64,000 nucleotides of DNA from Stenotrophomonas sp. ZAC14D1_NAIMI4_1 (GTDB lineage Bacteria; Pseudomonadota; Gammaproteobacteria; Xanthomonadales; Xanthomonadaceae), in the NCBI RefSeq assembly GCF_003086775.1, contig NZ_CP026001.1, positions 956,407-1,020,406 on the forward strand. The letters are read 5' to 3'. Positions 1-16,785 of the stretch are shown piece after piece. The position numbers and the translations under genes were made by a program. The first letter of the stretch is position 1; each line of letters opens with the position of its first letter. Under the pieces are notes generated by a model. It was not told the origin of the DNA, did no database searches, and was given only the letters and a program-made list of their open reading frames with translations.

Positions 1-2482
<2,482 letters not shown>

Positions 2483-2569
2483 TCCATGCCGGCGCGGCGG
2501 TCCGCCGCCGCGCCGCTGGCAGTCAACTGAAAGCCCATCGACACAGCATTCCTCCTTCTGGAGAACACC

Positions 2570-6793
<4,224 letters not shown>

Positions 6794-6810
6794 GGTATCA
6801 GGTCCGGCCG

Positions 6811-6833
6811 GTAGAGTCGAGCTTGCTCGACTG
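6811..6833 (+). repeat. SMAG-type REP palindrome (GTAG + AGTCGAGC stem)
   Basis: The GTAG header is followed by AGTCGAG, a short loop and CTCGACT, a perfect 7-bp stem. The same sequence recurs at 43521-43543. It sits directly downstream of the rpoC stop codon, the usual place for SMAG elements in Stenotrophomonas. Confidence 0.8.
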
Positions 6834-6957
6834 CACCGGTCGGCCATTGGGAAAGGGCAGGGGGGATCGTCCGCGATCCTCCCGGCCAACCTGAACGGGG
6901 TGCACGGAGGCTCCCCAGTAACGTTCCAGGATCAGGAACGGGCTTGACAGGAGGCGT

Positions 6958-6987
6958 TTGACTGCTTTCCTGACAGGTTGCTACAAT
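6958..6987 (+). promoter_or_regulatory. Candidate sigma70 promoter of the str operon
   Basis: TTGACT at 6958-6963 (5 of 6 to consensus), an 18-base spacer and TACAAT at 6982-6987 (5 of 6), with TG at 6979-6980 giving an extended -10. It lies 91 bases before the rpsL start. Just upstream, CGTTCC (6922-6927) and GGAACG (6935-6940) form a spaced inverted repeat that could be an operator. Inference from pattern only. Confidence 0.6.
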
Positions 6988-6997
6988 CGTCTGTCTC

Positions 6998-7021
6998 AGC
7001 AGGCCAGAATTTTGGCCTGCT
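6998..7021 (+). promoter_or_regulatory. str leader hairpin / possible attenuator
   Basis: AGCAGGCCA (6998-7006) pairs perfectly with TGGCCTGCT (7013-7021) around a 6-base loop. It is followed by only a short T run, so it could attenuate, pause or protect the 5' end. By distance from the -10 it would start about five bases into the transcript. Confidence 0.5.
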
Positions 7022-7077
7022 TTAACATTTCCGCATCTCTGGCCGGATTTCCGGCCACCAATCAGAAGAACCTACTG

Positions 7078-7452
7078 ATGGCGACGATCAACCAGCTGGT
7101 CCGCAAGCCGCGGCAAGCTACTACGTACAAGAGTGCCTCGCCGGCGCTCGACAAGTGCCCGCAGCGCCGTGGCGTCTGCACGCGCGTTTACACCACCACC
7201 CCGAAGAAGCCGAACTCGGCTCTCCGCAAGGTTGCCAAGGTCCGCCTGACCAACCAGGAAGAAGTCATTTCCTACATCGGCGGCGAAGGCCACAACCTGC
7301 AGGAGCACTCCGTGGTCCTGATCCGTGGCGGTCGCGTCAAGGATCTGCCGGGTGTGCGTTACCACACCGTTCGTGGCTCGCTCGACGCCGCCGGCGTTGC
7401 CAAGCGTCGCCAGGCCCGTTCCAAGTACGGCGCCAAGCGTCCGAAGGCATAA
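7078..7452 (+). CDS. rpsL: 30S ribosomal protein S12
   Basis: 124 residues, the standard length. S12 sits at the decoding centre. The ATG at 7078 was chosen because the protein then begins [10 protein letters not shown], as in other bacteria; an upstream in-frame start at 6958 would run through the promoter and leader hairpin. The streptomycin-relevant lysines are wild type: Lys43 in [10 protein letters not shown] and Lys88 in GGRVKDLPG. First gene of the str operon, followed after 12 bases by rpsG. Confidence 0.98.
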
Positions 7453-7464
7453 GGAGAGACCACT

Positions 7465-7932
7465 ATGTCGCGTAAGGGTAATACTCCGCAGCGTTCCGTC
7501 CTGCCGGATCCGAAGCACGGAAGCGAAACCATCGCCCGTTTCATCAACATGGTCATGCTGAGCGGCAAGAAGTCCGTCGCTGAAAAGATCGTGTACGGTG
7601 CCATGGACGTCATCGCCGAGAAGAACGCCAACTCGATCGAGCTGGTGCAGAAGGCTCTGGACAACGTCGCTCCGTCGGTCGAAGTCAAGTCGCGCCGTGT
7701 CGGTGGTGCCACCTACCAGGTGCCGGTCGAAGTGCGTGCATCGCGCAAGATGGCTCTGGCCATGCGCTGGCTGATCGACTCCGCGCGCAAGCGTGGTGAG
7801 AACACCATGCCGAAGAAGCTGGCTGCTGAACTGATCGACGCCTCGGAAAACCGTGGCGGCGCCATCAAGAAGCGCGAAGAAACCCACCGCATGGCCGAAG
7901 CCAACAAGGCCTTCGCCCACTACCGCTGGTGA
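7465..7932 (+). CDS. rpsG: 30S ribosomal protein S7
   Basis: 155 residues, begins [20 protein letters not shown], and has the [11 protein letters not shown] core typical of S7. S7 nucleates assembly of the 30S head and binds the 3' domain of 16S rRNA. An AAGGAGAG ribosome site precedes the ATG. The short gap after rpsL leaves little room for the long S12-S7 intercistronic regulatory structure of E. coli. The 138-base gap to fusA holds a hairpin GGCAGCACC / GGTGCTGCC. Confidence 0.98.
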   Translation: MSRKGNTPQRSVLPDPKHGSETIARFINMVMLSGKKSVAEKIVYGAMDVIAEKNANSIELVQKALDNVAPSVEVKSRRVGGATYQVPVEVRASRKMALAMRWLIDSARKRGENTMPKKLAAELIDASENRGGAIKKREETHRMAEANKAFAHYRW

Positions 7933-8070
7933 GTTTGACGGCCTTGTAAAACAGGCAGGGCAGCACCACATCGGTGCTGCCTCGCGGCCCCGGAAGGGCT
8001 GCGCCAATCCGAAGGCCGCCGCAAGGCGGCGTTCGGCCATCCGAAATCCAAGAAATCTGAGAGGCTCCCC

Positions 8071-10212
8071 GTGGCCCGTTCCACTCCCATCGAGCGTTAC
8101 CGTAACTTCGGCATCATGGCTCACATCGATGCCGGCAAGACCACCACGTCCGAGCGCATCCTGTTCTACACCGGCAAGAGCCACAAGATCGGTGAAGTGC
8201 ACGACGGCGCCGCCACCATGGACTGGATGGAGCAGGAGCAGGAGCGTGGCATCACGATCCAGTCCGCTGCCACCACCGCGTTCTGGAAGGGCATGGACAA
8301 GTCCCTGCCGGAGCACCGCTTCAACATCATCGATACCCCCGGGCACGTCGACTTCACCATCGAAGTCGAGCGTTCGCTGCGCGTGCTCGACGGTGCGGTG
8401 TTCGTGCTGTGTGCCGTCGGTGGCGTGCAGCCGCAGTCGGAAACCGTGTGGCGCCAGGCCAACCGTTACAAGGTGCCGCGCATTGCGTTCGTCAACAAGA
8501 TGGACCGCACCGGCGCCAACTTCTACAAGGTCCGTGACCAGCTGAAGGCCAAGCTCGGCGCTGTCGCCGTGCCGATGCAGCTGCCGATCGGTGCCGAGGA
8601 CGGCTTCAAGGGCGTCGTCGACCTGCTGAAGATGAAGGCCATCCATTGGGATGAAGCCTCGCAGGGCATGAAGTTCGAATACGGCGACATCCCGGCCGAC
8701 CTGCAGGAAAAGGCTGAAGAAGCCCGTACCTTCATGATCGAAGCCGCGGCTGAAGCCAGCGAAGAGCTGATGGAAAAGTACCTGGGCGGCGAAGAGCTGG
8801 CCGAGGCCGAAATCATCAACGCGCTGCGTACTCGTACCCTGGCCACCGAAATCGTCCCGATGTACTGCGGTTCGGCGTTCAAGAACAAGGGCGTGCAGGC
8901 CATGCTCGACGGCGTGATCCAGCTGCTGCCGTCGCCGGTCGACGTGCCGGACGTGACCGGTACCGACGTGGATGACGAAAACGTCGCCATGACCCGCAAG
9001 TCCGACGACAAGGCTCCGTTCTCGTCGCTGGCCTTCAAGATCATCACCGACCCGTTCGTCGGCGCGCTGACCTTCTTCCGTGTCTACTCGGGCACCCTGA
9101 ACGGTGGCGACACCGTCCTGAACTCGGTGAAGGGCAAGAAGGAGCGCATCGGCCGCATCCTGCAGATGCATTCGAACAACCGCGAAGAAATCAAGGAAGT
9201 TCTGGCCGGTGACATCGCCGCTGCCGTGGGCCTGAAGGACACCACCACCGGTGACACCCTGTGCTCGATCGACCAGCCGATCATCCTGGAGCGCATGACG
9301 TTCCCGGAACCGGTGATCTCGATGGCTGTCGAGCCGAAGACCAAGTCGGACCAGGAAAAGATGGGTCTGGCCCTGGGTCGCCTGGCGCAGGAAGATCCGT
9401 CGTTCCGCGTCAAGACCGACGAAGAATCCGGCCAGACCATCATCTCGGGCATGGGTGAGCTGCACCTGGACATCATCGTCGACCGCCTGAAGCGCGAGTT
9501 CAACGTTGAAGCCAACGTCGGCGCGCCGCAGGTTGCCTACCGCGAAACCATCACCCTGGCCGACGTCAAGTCGGACTACAAGCACGCCAAGCAGTCCGGT
9601 GGTAAGGGTCAGTACGGTCACGTCGTGATCGAGCTGTCGCCGATCACCGCTGAAGATCGCGCCGATGCGAAGATCGCTCCGCTGATCAAGGACGACTTCC
9701 TGTTCGTCAATGACATCACCGGCGGCGTGATTCCGAAGGAATTCATTCCTTCGATCGAAAAGGGCCTGCGCGAAACCATCACCAGCGGTCCGCTGGCTGG
9801 CTTCCCGGTGGTGGACGTGAAGGTCAAGCTGGTCTTCGGTTCGTACCACGACGTCGACTCCTCGGAAATGGCGTTCAAGCTGGCATCGTCGATGGCCTTC
9901 AAGCAGGGCTTCGCCAAGGCCAAGCCGGTGCTGCTGGAGCCGATCATGAAGGTCGAGATCGTGACCCCGGAGGATTACCAGGGTGACGTGATGGGCGACG
10001 TGAGCCGTCGTCGCGGCGTGCTGCAGGGTTCCGACACCACCGGTGACGGCTCCGCTTCGATCATCAACGCGATGATCCCGCTGGGTGAAATGTTCGGTTA
10101 CGCCACTGCGCTGCGTTCGCAGACCCAGGGCCGCGCCACCTTCACCATGGAATTCGACCATTACGAGCCGGCGCCGAACAACATCGCCGAAGCCGTCATG
10201 AAGAAGGGCTGA
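8071..10212 (+). CDS. fusA: Elongation factor G
   Basis: The translocase GTPase that moves tRNA and mRNA after peptide bond formation and, with RRF, recycles ribosomes. 713 residues, slightly longer than the E. coli protein. It starts with GTG, preceded by GAGAGG. GTPase motifs are clear: [10 protein letters not shown] (P-loop), RGITI (switch I), DTPGHVDF (G3) and NKMD (G4). The C-terminal YSLRSxTQGR-type region is present as [12 protein letters not shown]. It lies between rpsG and tuf in the str operon. Confidence 0.98.
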   Translation: MARSTPIERYRNFGIMAHIDAGKTTTSERILFYTGKSHKIGEVHDGAATMDWMEQEQERGITIQSAATTAFWKGMDKSLPEHRFNIIDTPGHVDFTIEVERSLRVLDGAVFVLCAVGGVQPQSETVWRQANRYKVPRIAFVNKMDRTGANFYKVRDQLKAKLGAVAVPMQLPIGAEDGFKGVVDLLKMKAIHWDEASQGMKFEYGDIPADLQEKAEEARTFMIEAAAEASEELMEKYLGGEELAEAEIINALRTRTLATEIVPMYCGSAFKNKGVQAMLDGVIQLLPSPVDVPDVTGTDVDDENVAMTRKSDDKAPFSSLAFKIITDPFVGALTFFRVYSGTLNGGDTVLNSVKGKKERIGRILQMHSNNREEIKEVLAGDIAAAVGLKDTTTGDTLCSIDQPIILERMTFPEPVISMAVEPKTKSDQEKMGLALGRLAQEDPSFRVKTDEESGQTIISGMGELHLDIIVDRLKREFNVEANVGAPQVAYRETITLADVKSDYKHAKQSGGKGQYGHVVIELSPITAEDRADAKIAPLIKDDFLFVNDITGGVIPKEFIPSIEKGLRETITSGPLAGFPVVDVKVKLVFGSYHDVDSSEMAFKLASSMAFKQGFAKAKPVLLEPIMKVEIVTPEDYQGDVMGDVSRRRGVLQGSDTTGDGSASIINAMIPLGEMFGYATALRSQTQGRATFTMEFDHYEPAPNNIAEAVMKKG

Positions 10213-10263
10213 GCCTCGCTCAGCCTCTCCTGAAAACACTTACGACAATCAAGGGATACAACA

Positions 10264-11454
10264 ATGGCAAAGGGTAAGTTCGAGCGCACCAAGCCGCACG
10301 TCAACGTCGGCACCATCGGTCACGTCGATCACGGCAAGACCACGCTGACCGCCGCGCTGACCAAGATCGGCGCCGAGCGCTTCGGCGGCGAGTTCAAGGA
10401 TTACTCGGCGATCGACGCCGCTCCGGAAGAGAAGGCTCGTGGTATCACGATCTCGACCGCGCACGTCGAATACGAATCCACCACCCGTCACTACGCCCAC
10501 GTCGATTGCCCGGGCCATGCTGACTACGTCAAGAACATGATCACCGGTGCCGCCCAGATGGACGGCGCGATCCTGGTCTGCTCGGCCGCTGACGGCCCGA
10601 TGCCGCAGACCCGCGAGCACATCCTGCTGTCGCGTCAGGTCGGCGTGCCGTACATCGTCGTGTTCCTGAACAAGGCCGACATGGTTGACGATGCCGAGCT
10701 GCTGGAACTGGTCGAAATGGAAGTCCGCGAGCTGCTGAGCAAGTACGACTTCCCGGGCGACGACACCCCGATCATCTCGGGTTCGGCCCGCCTGGCGCTG
10801 GAAGGCGACCAGAGCGACATCGGCGTGCCGGCCGTGATCAAGCTGGTCGAAGCTCTCGACAGCTGGATCCCGACCCCGGAGCGTGACGTCGACAAGCCGT
10901 TCCTGATGCCGGTGGAAGACGTGTTCTCGATCTCGGGCCGCGGCACCGTGGTGACCGGTCGTATCGAGCGCGGCGTGATCAAGGTCGGCGAAGAAATCGA
11001 AATCGTCGGCATCCGTCCGGTGCAGAAGACCACCGTGACCGGCGTCGAAATGTTCCGCAAGCTGCTGGATCAGGGCCAGGCAGGCGACAACGCCGGTCTG
11101 CTGCTGCGCGGCACCAAGCGTGACGACGTCGAGCGTGGCCAGGTTCTGGCCAAGCCGGGTTCGATCAAGCCGCACACCAAGTTCGACGCCGAAGTCTACG
11201 TGCTGTCGAAGGACGAGGGCGGCCGTCACACCCCGTTCTTCAAGGGCTACCGTCCGCAGTTCTACTTCCGTACCACCGACATCACCGGTGCGGTTGAGCT
11301 GCCGGAAGGCGTCGAGATGGTGATGCCGGGCGACAACATCAAGATGGTTGTCACCCTGATCAACCCGGTCGCCATGGACGCCGGCCTGCGCTTCGCAATC
11401 CGCGAAGGTGGCCGTACCGTCGGCGCCGGCGTGGTTGCCAGCATCCTCGAGTAA
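10264..11454 (+). CDS. tuf: Elongation factor Tu
   Basis: Delivers aminoacyl-tRNA to the ribosome as a GTP complex. 396 residues. G motifs [18 protein letters not shown] and NKADM are intact, and the protein ends in the usual V-V-A-S-I-L-E. The start follows AAGGGATACAAC. It is the last gene of the str operon. Many gammaproteobacteria carry a second tuf upstream of secE-nusG; that region lies outside this window. Confidence 0.98.
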   Translation: MAKGKFERTKPHVNVGTIGHVDHGKTTLTAALTKIGAERFGGEFKDYSAIDAAPEEKARGITISTAHVEYESTTRHYAHVDCPGHADYVKNMITGAAQMDGAILVCSAADGPMPQTREHILLSRQVGVPYIVVFLNKADMVDDAELLELVEMEVRELLSKYDFPGDDTPIISGSARLALEGDQSDIGVPAVIKLVEALDSWIPTPERDVDKPFLMPVEDVFSISGRGTVVTGRIERGVIKVGEEIEIVGIRPVQKTTVTGVEMFRKLLDQGQAGDNAGLLLRGTKRDDVERGQVLAKPGSIKPHTKFDAEVYVLSKDEGGRHTPFFKGYRPQFYFRTTDITGAVELPEGVEMVMPGDNIKMVVTLINPVAMDAGLRFAIREGGRTVGAGVVASILE

Positions 11455-11577
11455 TCTGCTACACTCTGCGCCCCGATGTTGCCTGGGTAGGGCATCGGGG
11501 CGTATCAAACGGGAAAGTAGGCACAGGATGTGCCTTGTGTTCCCCGGACCAGGAAGGGTCAATGCCATTCAGGCGGC

Positions 11578-11597
11578 GTCAACAGGAAACTGTTGAC
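11578..11597. promoter_or_regulatory. Inverted repeat overlapping the S10 promoter -35
   Basis: GTCAACAG (11578-11585), GAAA, CTGTTGAC (11590-11597): a perfect 8-bp palindrome that includes most of the TTGACA box. It could be an operator for a dimeric regulator, or could arise from the -35 sequence itself. The binding protein is unknown. Confidence 0.45.
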
Positions 11598-11621
11598 AGC
11601 TGCCTTGCGTGCCATTATGCT
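11593..11621 (+). promoter_or_regulatory. Candidate sigma70 promoter of the S10 operon
   Basis: A consensus TTGACA at 11593-11598, a 17-base spacer and TATGCT at 11616-11621 (4 of 6). Transcription would start near 11628 and leave a leader of about 159 bases, a size compatible with autoregulation. Confidence 0.6.
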
Positions 11622-11631
11622 TCGTCGTCTG

Positions 11632-11664
11632 GGCAGGCCTGTTTCTAGGTCTGCCTACGTTTTT
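11632..11664 (+). promoter_or_regulatory. S10 leader hairpin with T run (possible attenuator)
   Basis: GGCAGGCC (11632-11639) pairs with GGTCTGCC (11648-11655), including one G-U pair, around an 8-base loop. Five T follow at 11660-11664 after a 4-base gap. In E. coli, L4 controls the S10 operon by attenuation in the leader; whether this hairpin has that role here is inference. Confidence 0.45.
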
Positions 11665-11786
11665 GAGGTCTACGGATTGACCTTGTCGGCCTGCAGGAGT
11701 GCGGGCCGTCCGTATTCAGGGATTTCATGGGACAAAGCAACCCAGAGGCTTTGTCTGTCGCTCTTTTAACGAAGGAACCTACCGCC

Positions 11787-12098
11787 ATGGCGGACCAAAA
11801 GATCCGGATCCGGCTGAAAGCGTTCGATCATCGTCTGATCGACCGTTCGGCCAGCGAGATCGTTGAGACGGCCAAGCGGACCGGCGCGCAAGTGCGTGGC
11901 CCGATCCCGCTGCCGACCAAGATCGAGCGTTACACCATTCTCGTTTCCCCGCACGTCGACAAGGACGCGCGTGACCAGTACGAGACCCGCACGCACAAGC
12001 GCGTGCTCGATATCGTTGACCCGAATGACAAGACCGTGGACGCGCTGATGAAGCTCGAACTGGCTGCCGGCGTCGACGTTCAGATCAAGCTGACCTGA
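11787..12098 (+). CDS. rpsJ: 30S ribosomal protein S10 (NusE)
   Basis: 103 residues, begins [19 protein letters not shown], the universal S10 start. An upstream in-frame ATG at 11727 would add 20 unrelated residues from the leader, so the ATG at 11787 with GAAGGA in front is preferred. S10 is part of the 30S head and also acts as NusE in antitermination. First gene of the S10 operon; rplC follows after 11 bases. Confidence 0.98.
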   Translation: MADQKIRIRLKAFDHRLIDRSASEIVETAKRTGAQVRGPIPLPTKIERYTILVSPHVDKDARDQYETRTHKRVLDIVDPNDKTVDALMKLELAAGVDVQIKLT

Positions 12099-12109
12099 GG
12101 ACTACGACC

Positions 12110-12760
12110 ATGACGAAGAAGTATTCGTTGGGCTTCGTGGGCCGCAAGGCTGGCATGAGCCGCGTGTTCACCGAAGATGGCCGCTCCATCCCGGTGACCC
12201 TGATCGAAGCAACCCCGAACCGCATCGCGCAGATCAAGACCGTCGAAACCGACGGCTACAGCGCCGTGCAGGTGACCGTCGGCGCTCGTCGCGCTGCCCT
12301 GGTCAACAAGCCGGAAGCCGGCCACTTCGCCAAGGCGAAGGTGGAAGCGGGTCGTGGCCTGTGGGAATTCCGCGTTGAAGACGCGCAGCTCGGCGATTTC
12401 GCCGTTGGCGGCGAAGTCAAGGCGGACATCTTTGAAGTCGGCCAGATCGTCGACGTCCAGGGTGTCACCAAGGGTAAGGGCTTCCAGGGCACCATCAAGC
12501 GCTACAACTTCCGTATGGGTGACGCTACCCACGGTAACTCGCTGTCGCATCGCGCGCCGGGTTCGCTGGGTCAGCGCCAGACGCCGGGTCGCGTGTTCCC
12601 GGGCAAGAAGATGTCCGGTCACATGGGCTCCGTGCAGCAGAGCACCCAGAACCTGGAAGTTGTCAAGGTCGACGTCGAACGCGGTCTGATCGCGGTTCGC
12701 GGCGCCGTTCCGGGCGCGGCGGGTGGCGACGTGATCGTCCGTCCGGCGAGCAAGGCATAA
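12110..12760 (+). CDS. rplC: 50S ribosomal protein L3
   Basis: 216 residues; begins [21 protein letters not shown]3 is an early assembly protein that reaches towards the peptidyl-transferase centre through its central loop, seen here in the segment around [22 protein letters not shown]. The glutamine in that segment is the residue methylated by PrmB in E. coli. It sits between rpsJ and rplD with short gaps, so it is co-transcribed. Confidence 0.98.
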   Translation: MTKKYSLGFVGRKAGMSRVFTEDGRSIPVTLIEATPNRIAQIKTVETDGYSAVQVTVGARRAALVNKPEAGHFAKAKVEAGRGLWEFRVEDAQLGDFAVGGEVKADIFEVGQIVDVQGVTKGKGFQGTIKRYNFRMGDATHGNSLSHRAPGSLGQRQTPGRVFPGKKMSGHMGSVQQSTQNLEVVKVDVERGLIAVRGAVPGAAGGDVIVRPASKA

Positions 12761-12772
12761 GGAGAGATGACG

Positions 12773-13378
12773 ATGGAACTCGTTATCACGGGTAGCAATA
12801 ACAAGGTCTCGGTCTCCGACGCCGTGTTCGGTCGCGATTTCAGCGAAGATCTGGTCCACCAGGTCGTCGTTGCTTACCGCAACGCCGGTCGCGCCGGCAC
12901 CAAGGCGCAGAAGACTCGCTCCGAAGTGGCAGGTACCACCAAGAAGTCGAAGAAGCAGAAGGGCGGCGGCGCGCGTCATGGCGCACTGACGGCTCCGATC
13001 TTCGTCGGCGGCGGTGTCACCTTCGCGGCAAAGCCGCGCAGCTTCGAGCAGAAGGTCAATCGTAAGCAGTACCGTGCCGCCATGTGCGCGATCCTGTCCG
13101 AGCTGAACCGTCAGGGCCGTCTGACCATCGTGGAGTCCTTCGATGTCGAAGTGACCAACACGAAGGGTCTGATCGCCAAGCTGGCCGGCCTGGAAGTGGG
13201 CAAGCGCCCGCTGATCGTCACTGAAGAAGCCTCCGAGCACCTGTACCTGTCCGCCCGCAATCTGCCGTACGTGCAGGTGCGTGACGTCCAGGGTCTGGAC
13301 CCGGTGTCGCTGGTCGGTGCCGACACGGTCGTCATCACCGCTGATGCGGTCAAGAAGGTCGAGGAGTGGCTGGCATGA
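12773..13378 (+). CDS. rplD: 50S ribosomal protein L4
   Basis: 201 residues, begins [16 protein letters not shown]. The ATG at 12767 is directly against the GGAGAG ribosome site (12761-12766), so the second ATG at 12773 is the better start. L4 lines the exit tunnel; its tunnel loop is recognisable as the [14 protein letters not shown] segment. In E. coli L4 also represses its own operon. Its TGA overlaps the rplW ATG in an ATGA. Confidence 0.97.
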
Positions 13379-13674
13379 ACAGCAACGAAAAAATCTTCAG
13401 CGTGCTGCGTGCCCCGCGTGTCTCCGAAAAGACCGCTCGCATTCAGGAACTCTCCAACCAGTATGCCTTCGAAGTTTCGAACGAAGCCACCAAAGCCGAT
13501 GTAAAGGCCGCGGTTGAGCAGCTGTTCGGCGTCAAGGTCGAGGCTGTCAACGTGGTCAACGTCAAGGGCAAGAACAAGTCCTTCCGTAACCGTGCTGGCC
13601 GCCGCGGCGATTGGCGTAAGGCTTACGTTCGCCTGGCCGACGGCCAGTCGATCGATGTAACGGCCAAGGCCTGA
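13375..13674 (+). CDS. rplW: 50S ribosomal protein L23
   Basis: 99 residues starting [20 protein letters not shown]. The start overlaps the rplD stop (ATGA at 13375-13378), which suggests translational coupling. An in-frame ATG three codons upstream is less likely. L23 lies at the tunnel exit and docks trigger factor, SRP and the translocon. The glycine- and arginine-rich [17 protein letters not shown] tail is typical. Confidence 0.97.
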
Positions 13675-13684
13675 GGTACATCCC

Positions 13685-14512
13685 ATGCCATTGATGAAAT
13701 TCAAGCCCACTTCCCCCGGCCGCCGTTCGGCCGTGCGCGTGGTTACCCCCGACCTGCACAAGGGTGCTCCGCACGCCGCACTGGTCGAGTCGCAGAGCCG
13801 CTCGGGTGGTCGTAACCACCATGGCCGCATCACCGTGCGTCACGTCGGTGGTGGTGCCAAGCAGCACTACCGCATCATCGACTTCAAGCGCAACAAGCTG
13901 GGCATCCCGGCGCGCGTGGAACGCATCGAATACGATCCGAACCGCACCGCCCACATCGCCCTGCTGTGCTACGTCGACGGCGAGCGTCGCTACATCATCG
14001 CCCCGAAGGGCCTGAAGGCTGGTGATCAGGTGATCGCTGGTTCGGATGCCCCGATCAAGGCTGGCAACACCCTGCCGCTGCGCAACATCCCGGTCGGTAC
14101 CACCATCCACTGCATCGAACTGAAGCCCGGCAAGGGCGCTCAGATCGCCCGCGCCGCTGGTGCGGCCGTGCAGCTGGTTGCCCGCGAAGGCATCTACGCC
14201 ACCCTGCGCCTGCGCTCGGGTGAAATGCGTAAGGTTCCGGTCGAGTGCTGCGCCACCATCGGTGAAGTCGGCAACGACGAGCACAGCCTGGAAAAGCTGG
14301 GCAAGGCCGGTGCCAAGCGTTGGCGCGGCGTCCGCCCGACCGTTCGTGGTGCTGCCATGAACCCGGTTGACCACCCGCACGGTGGTGGTGAGGCCAAGGC
14401 CGGCCAGGGTAATCCGCATCCGGTCACCCCGTGGGGTGTCCCGACCAAGGGTTACAAGACGCGCCATAACAAGCGCACTCAGCAGTTCATCGTCCGCGAT
14501 CGTAGGGGCTAA
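13685..14512 (+). CDS. rplB: 50S ribosomal protein L2
   Basis: 275 residues, begins [21 protein letters not shown]2 is a primary 23S rRNA-binding protein needed for subunit joining and peptidyl transfer. The C-terminal block [17 protein letters not shown] is intact and contains the conserved histidine (His229 in E. coli). It lies inside the S10 operon, with 10 bases before and 6 bases after it. Confidence 0.98.
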
Positions 14513-14518
14513 TCGACC

Positions 14519-14788
14519 ATGGCACGTTCACTCAAGAAGGGCCCGTTCGTCGATCACCACCTCGTCAAGAAGGTGGAGGCCGCTGCGGGCAGCAAGAAGC
14601 CGATCAAGACCTGGTCGCGCCGTTCGATGATCCTGCCTGACATGGTAGGCGTCACCATTGCCGTGCATAACGGCAAGAACCACATCCCGGTTCTCGTCAA
14701 CGAGAACATGGTCGGCCACAAGCTCGGCGAATTTGCCATCACCCGGACCTTCAAGGGTCACGGTGGTGACAAGAAGTCGGGTAAGTAA
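14519..14788 (+). CDS. rpsS: 30S ribosomal protein S19
   Basis: 89 residues, begins [19 protein letters not shown] and contains the family segment [21 protein letters not shown]19 forms a head complex with S13 that contacts the A- and P-site tRNAs. Six bases separate it from rplB. An AAGGAGAG ribosome site for rplV overlaps its stop. Confidence 0.98.
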   Translation: MARSLKKGPFVDHHLVKKVEAAAGSKKPIKTWSRRSMILPDMVGVTIAVHNGKNHIPVLVNENMVGHKLGEFAITRTFKGHGGDKKSGK

Positions 14789-14800
14789 GGAGAGATGACA

Positions 14801-15136
14801 ATGGAAGCGAAAGCCATCCTGCGCACTGCGCGCATCTCCCCGCAGAAGGCTCGTCTGGTCGCTGACCAGGTGCGCGGTCTGCCGGCCGAACGTGCGGTCA
14901 ACCTGCTGAAGTTCTCGGACAAGAAGGCTGCCCACCTGATCAAGAAGGTGGTGGAGTCGGCTATTGCAAATGCCGAGAACAACCAGGGCGCCGACGTCGA
15001 CGAGCTGAAGGTTCAGACCATCATGGTTGATGAAGGTCCGACCCTGAAGCGTTTCATGGCGCGGGCGAAAGGCCGCGGTACCCGCATCCTCAAGCGCACC
15101 AGCCACATCACTGTGGTTGTGGGCGCCGCCAAGTAA
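14801..15136 (+). CDS. rplV: 50S ribosomal protein L22
   Basis: 111 residues, begins [20 protein letters not shown]. As in rplD, an ATG at 14795 abuts the AAGGAGAG site, so the start is placed at 14801. L22 extends a beta hairpin into the exit tunnel; the [20 protein letters not shown] hairpin is intact, with no visible macrolide-type deletion. Co-transcribed with rpsS and rpsC. Confidence 0.97.
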   Translation: MEAKAILRTARISPQKARLVADQVRGLPAERAVNLLKFSDKKAAHLIKKVVESAIANAENNQGADVDELKVQTIMVDEGPTLKRFMARAKGRGTRILKRTSHITVVVGAAK

Positions 15137-15154
15137 GCGGATAAGGAAAAGACC

Positions 15155-15889
15155 ATGGGTCATAAAGTTCATCCGATTGGTATCCGCCTCGGCATTTCCA
15201 AGGACTGGAACTCCAAGTGGTACGCCAACAAGGCCGAGTTCGCCGGTTACCTGGCAGCCGACCTGAAAGTGCGCGAAATGCTGCGCAAGAAGCTGGCTCA
15301 GGCCGGCATCAGCAAGATCCTGATCGAGCGTCCGGCCAAGACCGCTCGCGTGACGATCCACACCGCCCGTCCGGGCGTGGTGATCGGCAAGCGCGGTGAG
15401 GACATCGAGAAGCTGCGCAAGGAAGTGAGCGAGATGATGGGCGTCCCGGCGCACATCAACGTCACCGAAGTGCGCAAGCCGGAACTGGACGCTCAGCTCG
15501 TTGCCGAGTCGATCGCCCAGCAGCTGGAGCGTCGCATCATGTTCCGCCGCGCCATGAAGCGCTCGGTCGGCAACGCGATGCGCCTGGGTGCCCTGGGCAT
15601 CAAGGTCAACGTGGGTGGCCGCCTCAACGGTGCAGAAATCGCCCGTTCGGAGTGGTACCGCGAAGGCCGCGTGCCGCTGCACACCCTGCGTGCCGACATC
15701 GACTATGGCTTCGCTGAAGCCAAGACGACCTACGGCATCATCGGCATCAAGGTCTGGATCTACAAGGGCGAGGTCTTTGATTTCTCCCAGGTTGGCCAGG
15801 AAAAGCAGGACGACACCCCGTCGCGCAACGATCGTCACGATCGCGGCGACCGTGGTGACCGTCAGCGCCCGGCTCGTGAAGCGAGGTAA
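15155..15889 (+). CDS. rpsC: 30S ribosomal protein S3
   Basis: 244 residues, begins [23 protein letters not shown] domain in the N-terminal half carries the [13 protein letters not shown] signature. S3 forms part of the mRNA entry tunnel. The C-terminal tail is low-complexity and Arg/Asp-rich ([21 protein letters not shown]) and is not part of the conserved fold. Stop and rplP start are 5 bases apart. Confidence 0.98.
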   Translation: MGHKVHPIGIRLGISKDWNSKWYANKAEFAGYLAADLKVREMLRKKLAQAGISKILIERPAKTARVTIHTARPGVVIGKRGEDIEKLRKEVSEMMGVPAHINVTEVRKPELDAQLVAESIAQQLERRIMFRRAMKRSVGNAMRLGALGIKVNVGGRLNGAEIARSEWYREGRVPLHTLRADIDYGFAEAKTTYGIIGIKVWIYKGEVFDFSQVGQEKQDDTPSRNDRHDRGDRGDRQRPAREAR

Positions 15890-15894
15890 CGACA

Positions 15895-16308
15895 ATGTTG
15901 CAACCCAAGCGAACCAAGTACCGCAAGGTGCACAAGGGCCGTAACGACGGCCTGAGCTGGAGCGCCAACGCTGTCAGCTTCGGCGAGTACGGCCTCAAGG
16001 CAACCGCCCACGGCCAGCTGACCGCGCGTCAGATCGAAGCGGCCCGCCGCTCGATCAGCCGCTACGTCAAGCGCGGCGGCAAGATGTGGATCCGTGTGTT
16101 CCCCGACAAGCCCATCACCAAGAAGCCCATCGAAGTTCGAATGGGTTCGGGTAAGGGCAACGTGGAATACTGGGTGGCCCAGATCCAGCCCGGCCGCATG
16201 ATCTATGAAATCGAGGGTGTCTCGGAGGAAGTGGCACGCGAGGCGTTCCGCCTGGCCGCCGCCAAGCTCTCGGTCACCACCACTTTCGTGACCCGGACGG
16301 TGCGCTGA
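15895..16308 (+). CDS. rplP: 50S ribosomal protein L16
   Basis: 137 residues, begins [21 protein letters not shown]16 helps to position the A-site tRNA. The conserved [21 protein letters not shown] block is present, including the arginine region that is hydroxylated in E. coli. Its TGA overlaps the rpmC ATG by one base (TGATG at 16306-16310). Confidence 0.98.
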   Translation: MLQPKRTKYRKVHKGRNDGLSWSANAVSFGEYGLKATAHGQLTARQIEAARRSISRYVKRGGKMWIRVFPDKPITKKPIEVRMGSGKGNVEYWVAQIQPGRMIYEIEGVSEEVAREAFRLAAAKLSVTTTFVTRTVR

Positions 16309-16493
16309 TGGAACTGAAAACTCTCCGTGAAAAGTCGGCTGACGAACTGAAGGCCCACCTGATCGACCTGCGTAAGGAACAGTTCTCTGTCCGTATGCAG
16401 CAGGTCACCGGCCAGCTGCCGAAGACTCACGATATCCGCCGCGTCCGTCGTGAGATTGCTCGCGTCAAGACGCTGCTCGGCAGCACGAAGTAA
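16308..16493 (+). CDS. rpmC: 50S ribosomal protein L29
   Basis: 61 residues, begins [20 protein letters not shown], the usual two-helix L29. It neighbours L23 at the tunnel exit. The start overlaps the rplP stop, which implies translational coupling. The C-terminal [16 protein letters not shown] helix is typical. Confidence 0.97.
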   Translation: MELKTLREKSADELKAHLIDLRKEQFSVRMQQVTGQLPKTHDIRRVRREIARVKTLLGSTK

Positions 16494-16504
16494 GGACGGC
16501 CGCT

Positions 16505-16774
16505 ATGAGCGACAATATCGAAAACAAGGCGCTGCGCACGGTCGAAGGCCGTGTCGTCAGCAACAAGATGGACAAGACGGTTACCGTCCTGGTTGAGCGT
16601 CAGGTCAAGCACGCGCTGTACGGCAAGTACATCAAGCGCTCGACGAAGCTGCACGCCCACGATGCCGACAACGCCTGCAAGGAAGGCGATGTCGTCCGCG
16701 TGACCGAGATTGCTCCGATGTCCAAGACCAAGAACTGGCGCGTGGTGGAAGTCATCACGCGCGCGGCTGAATAA
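16505..16774 (+). CDS. rpsQ: 30S ribosomal protein S17
   Basis: 89 residues, begins [23 protein letters not shown]-fold protein of the 30S body. The conserved [23 protein letters not shown] region is clear. This is the last gene of the S10 operon in the E. coli layout. Only 11 bases separate it from rplN, so S10 and spc are likely read together here. Confidence 0.98.
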   Translation: MSDNIENKALRTVEGRVVSNKMDKTVTVLVERQVKHALYGKYIKRSTKLHAHDADNACKEGDVVRVTEIAPMSKTKNWRVVEVITRAAE

Positions 16775-16785
16775 GGAGCTGAATC

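Larger units (their letters stand above)
11455..11786 (+). other. 332-base tuf-rpsJ intergenic region
   Basis: Holds no gene. In order: a 10-bp hairpin CGCCCCGATG (11469-11478) / CATCGGGGCG (11493-11502) just after tuf, without a T run; a spaced palindrome at 11578-11597 overlapping the -35 of the S10 promoter; the promoter itself; and a leader of about 159 bases with a hairpin and T run before the rpsJ ribosome site (GAAGGA). Confidence 0.7.

Noticed and set aside
7072..10239. A 1055-codon open frame on the - strand opposite rpsL, rpsG and fusA
   Set aside because: It is the mirror of strongly conserved + strand genes. High GC with codon bias opens long antisense frames, and the predicted protein is His/Asp/Arg-rich with no family resemblance.
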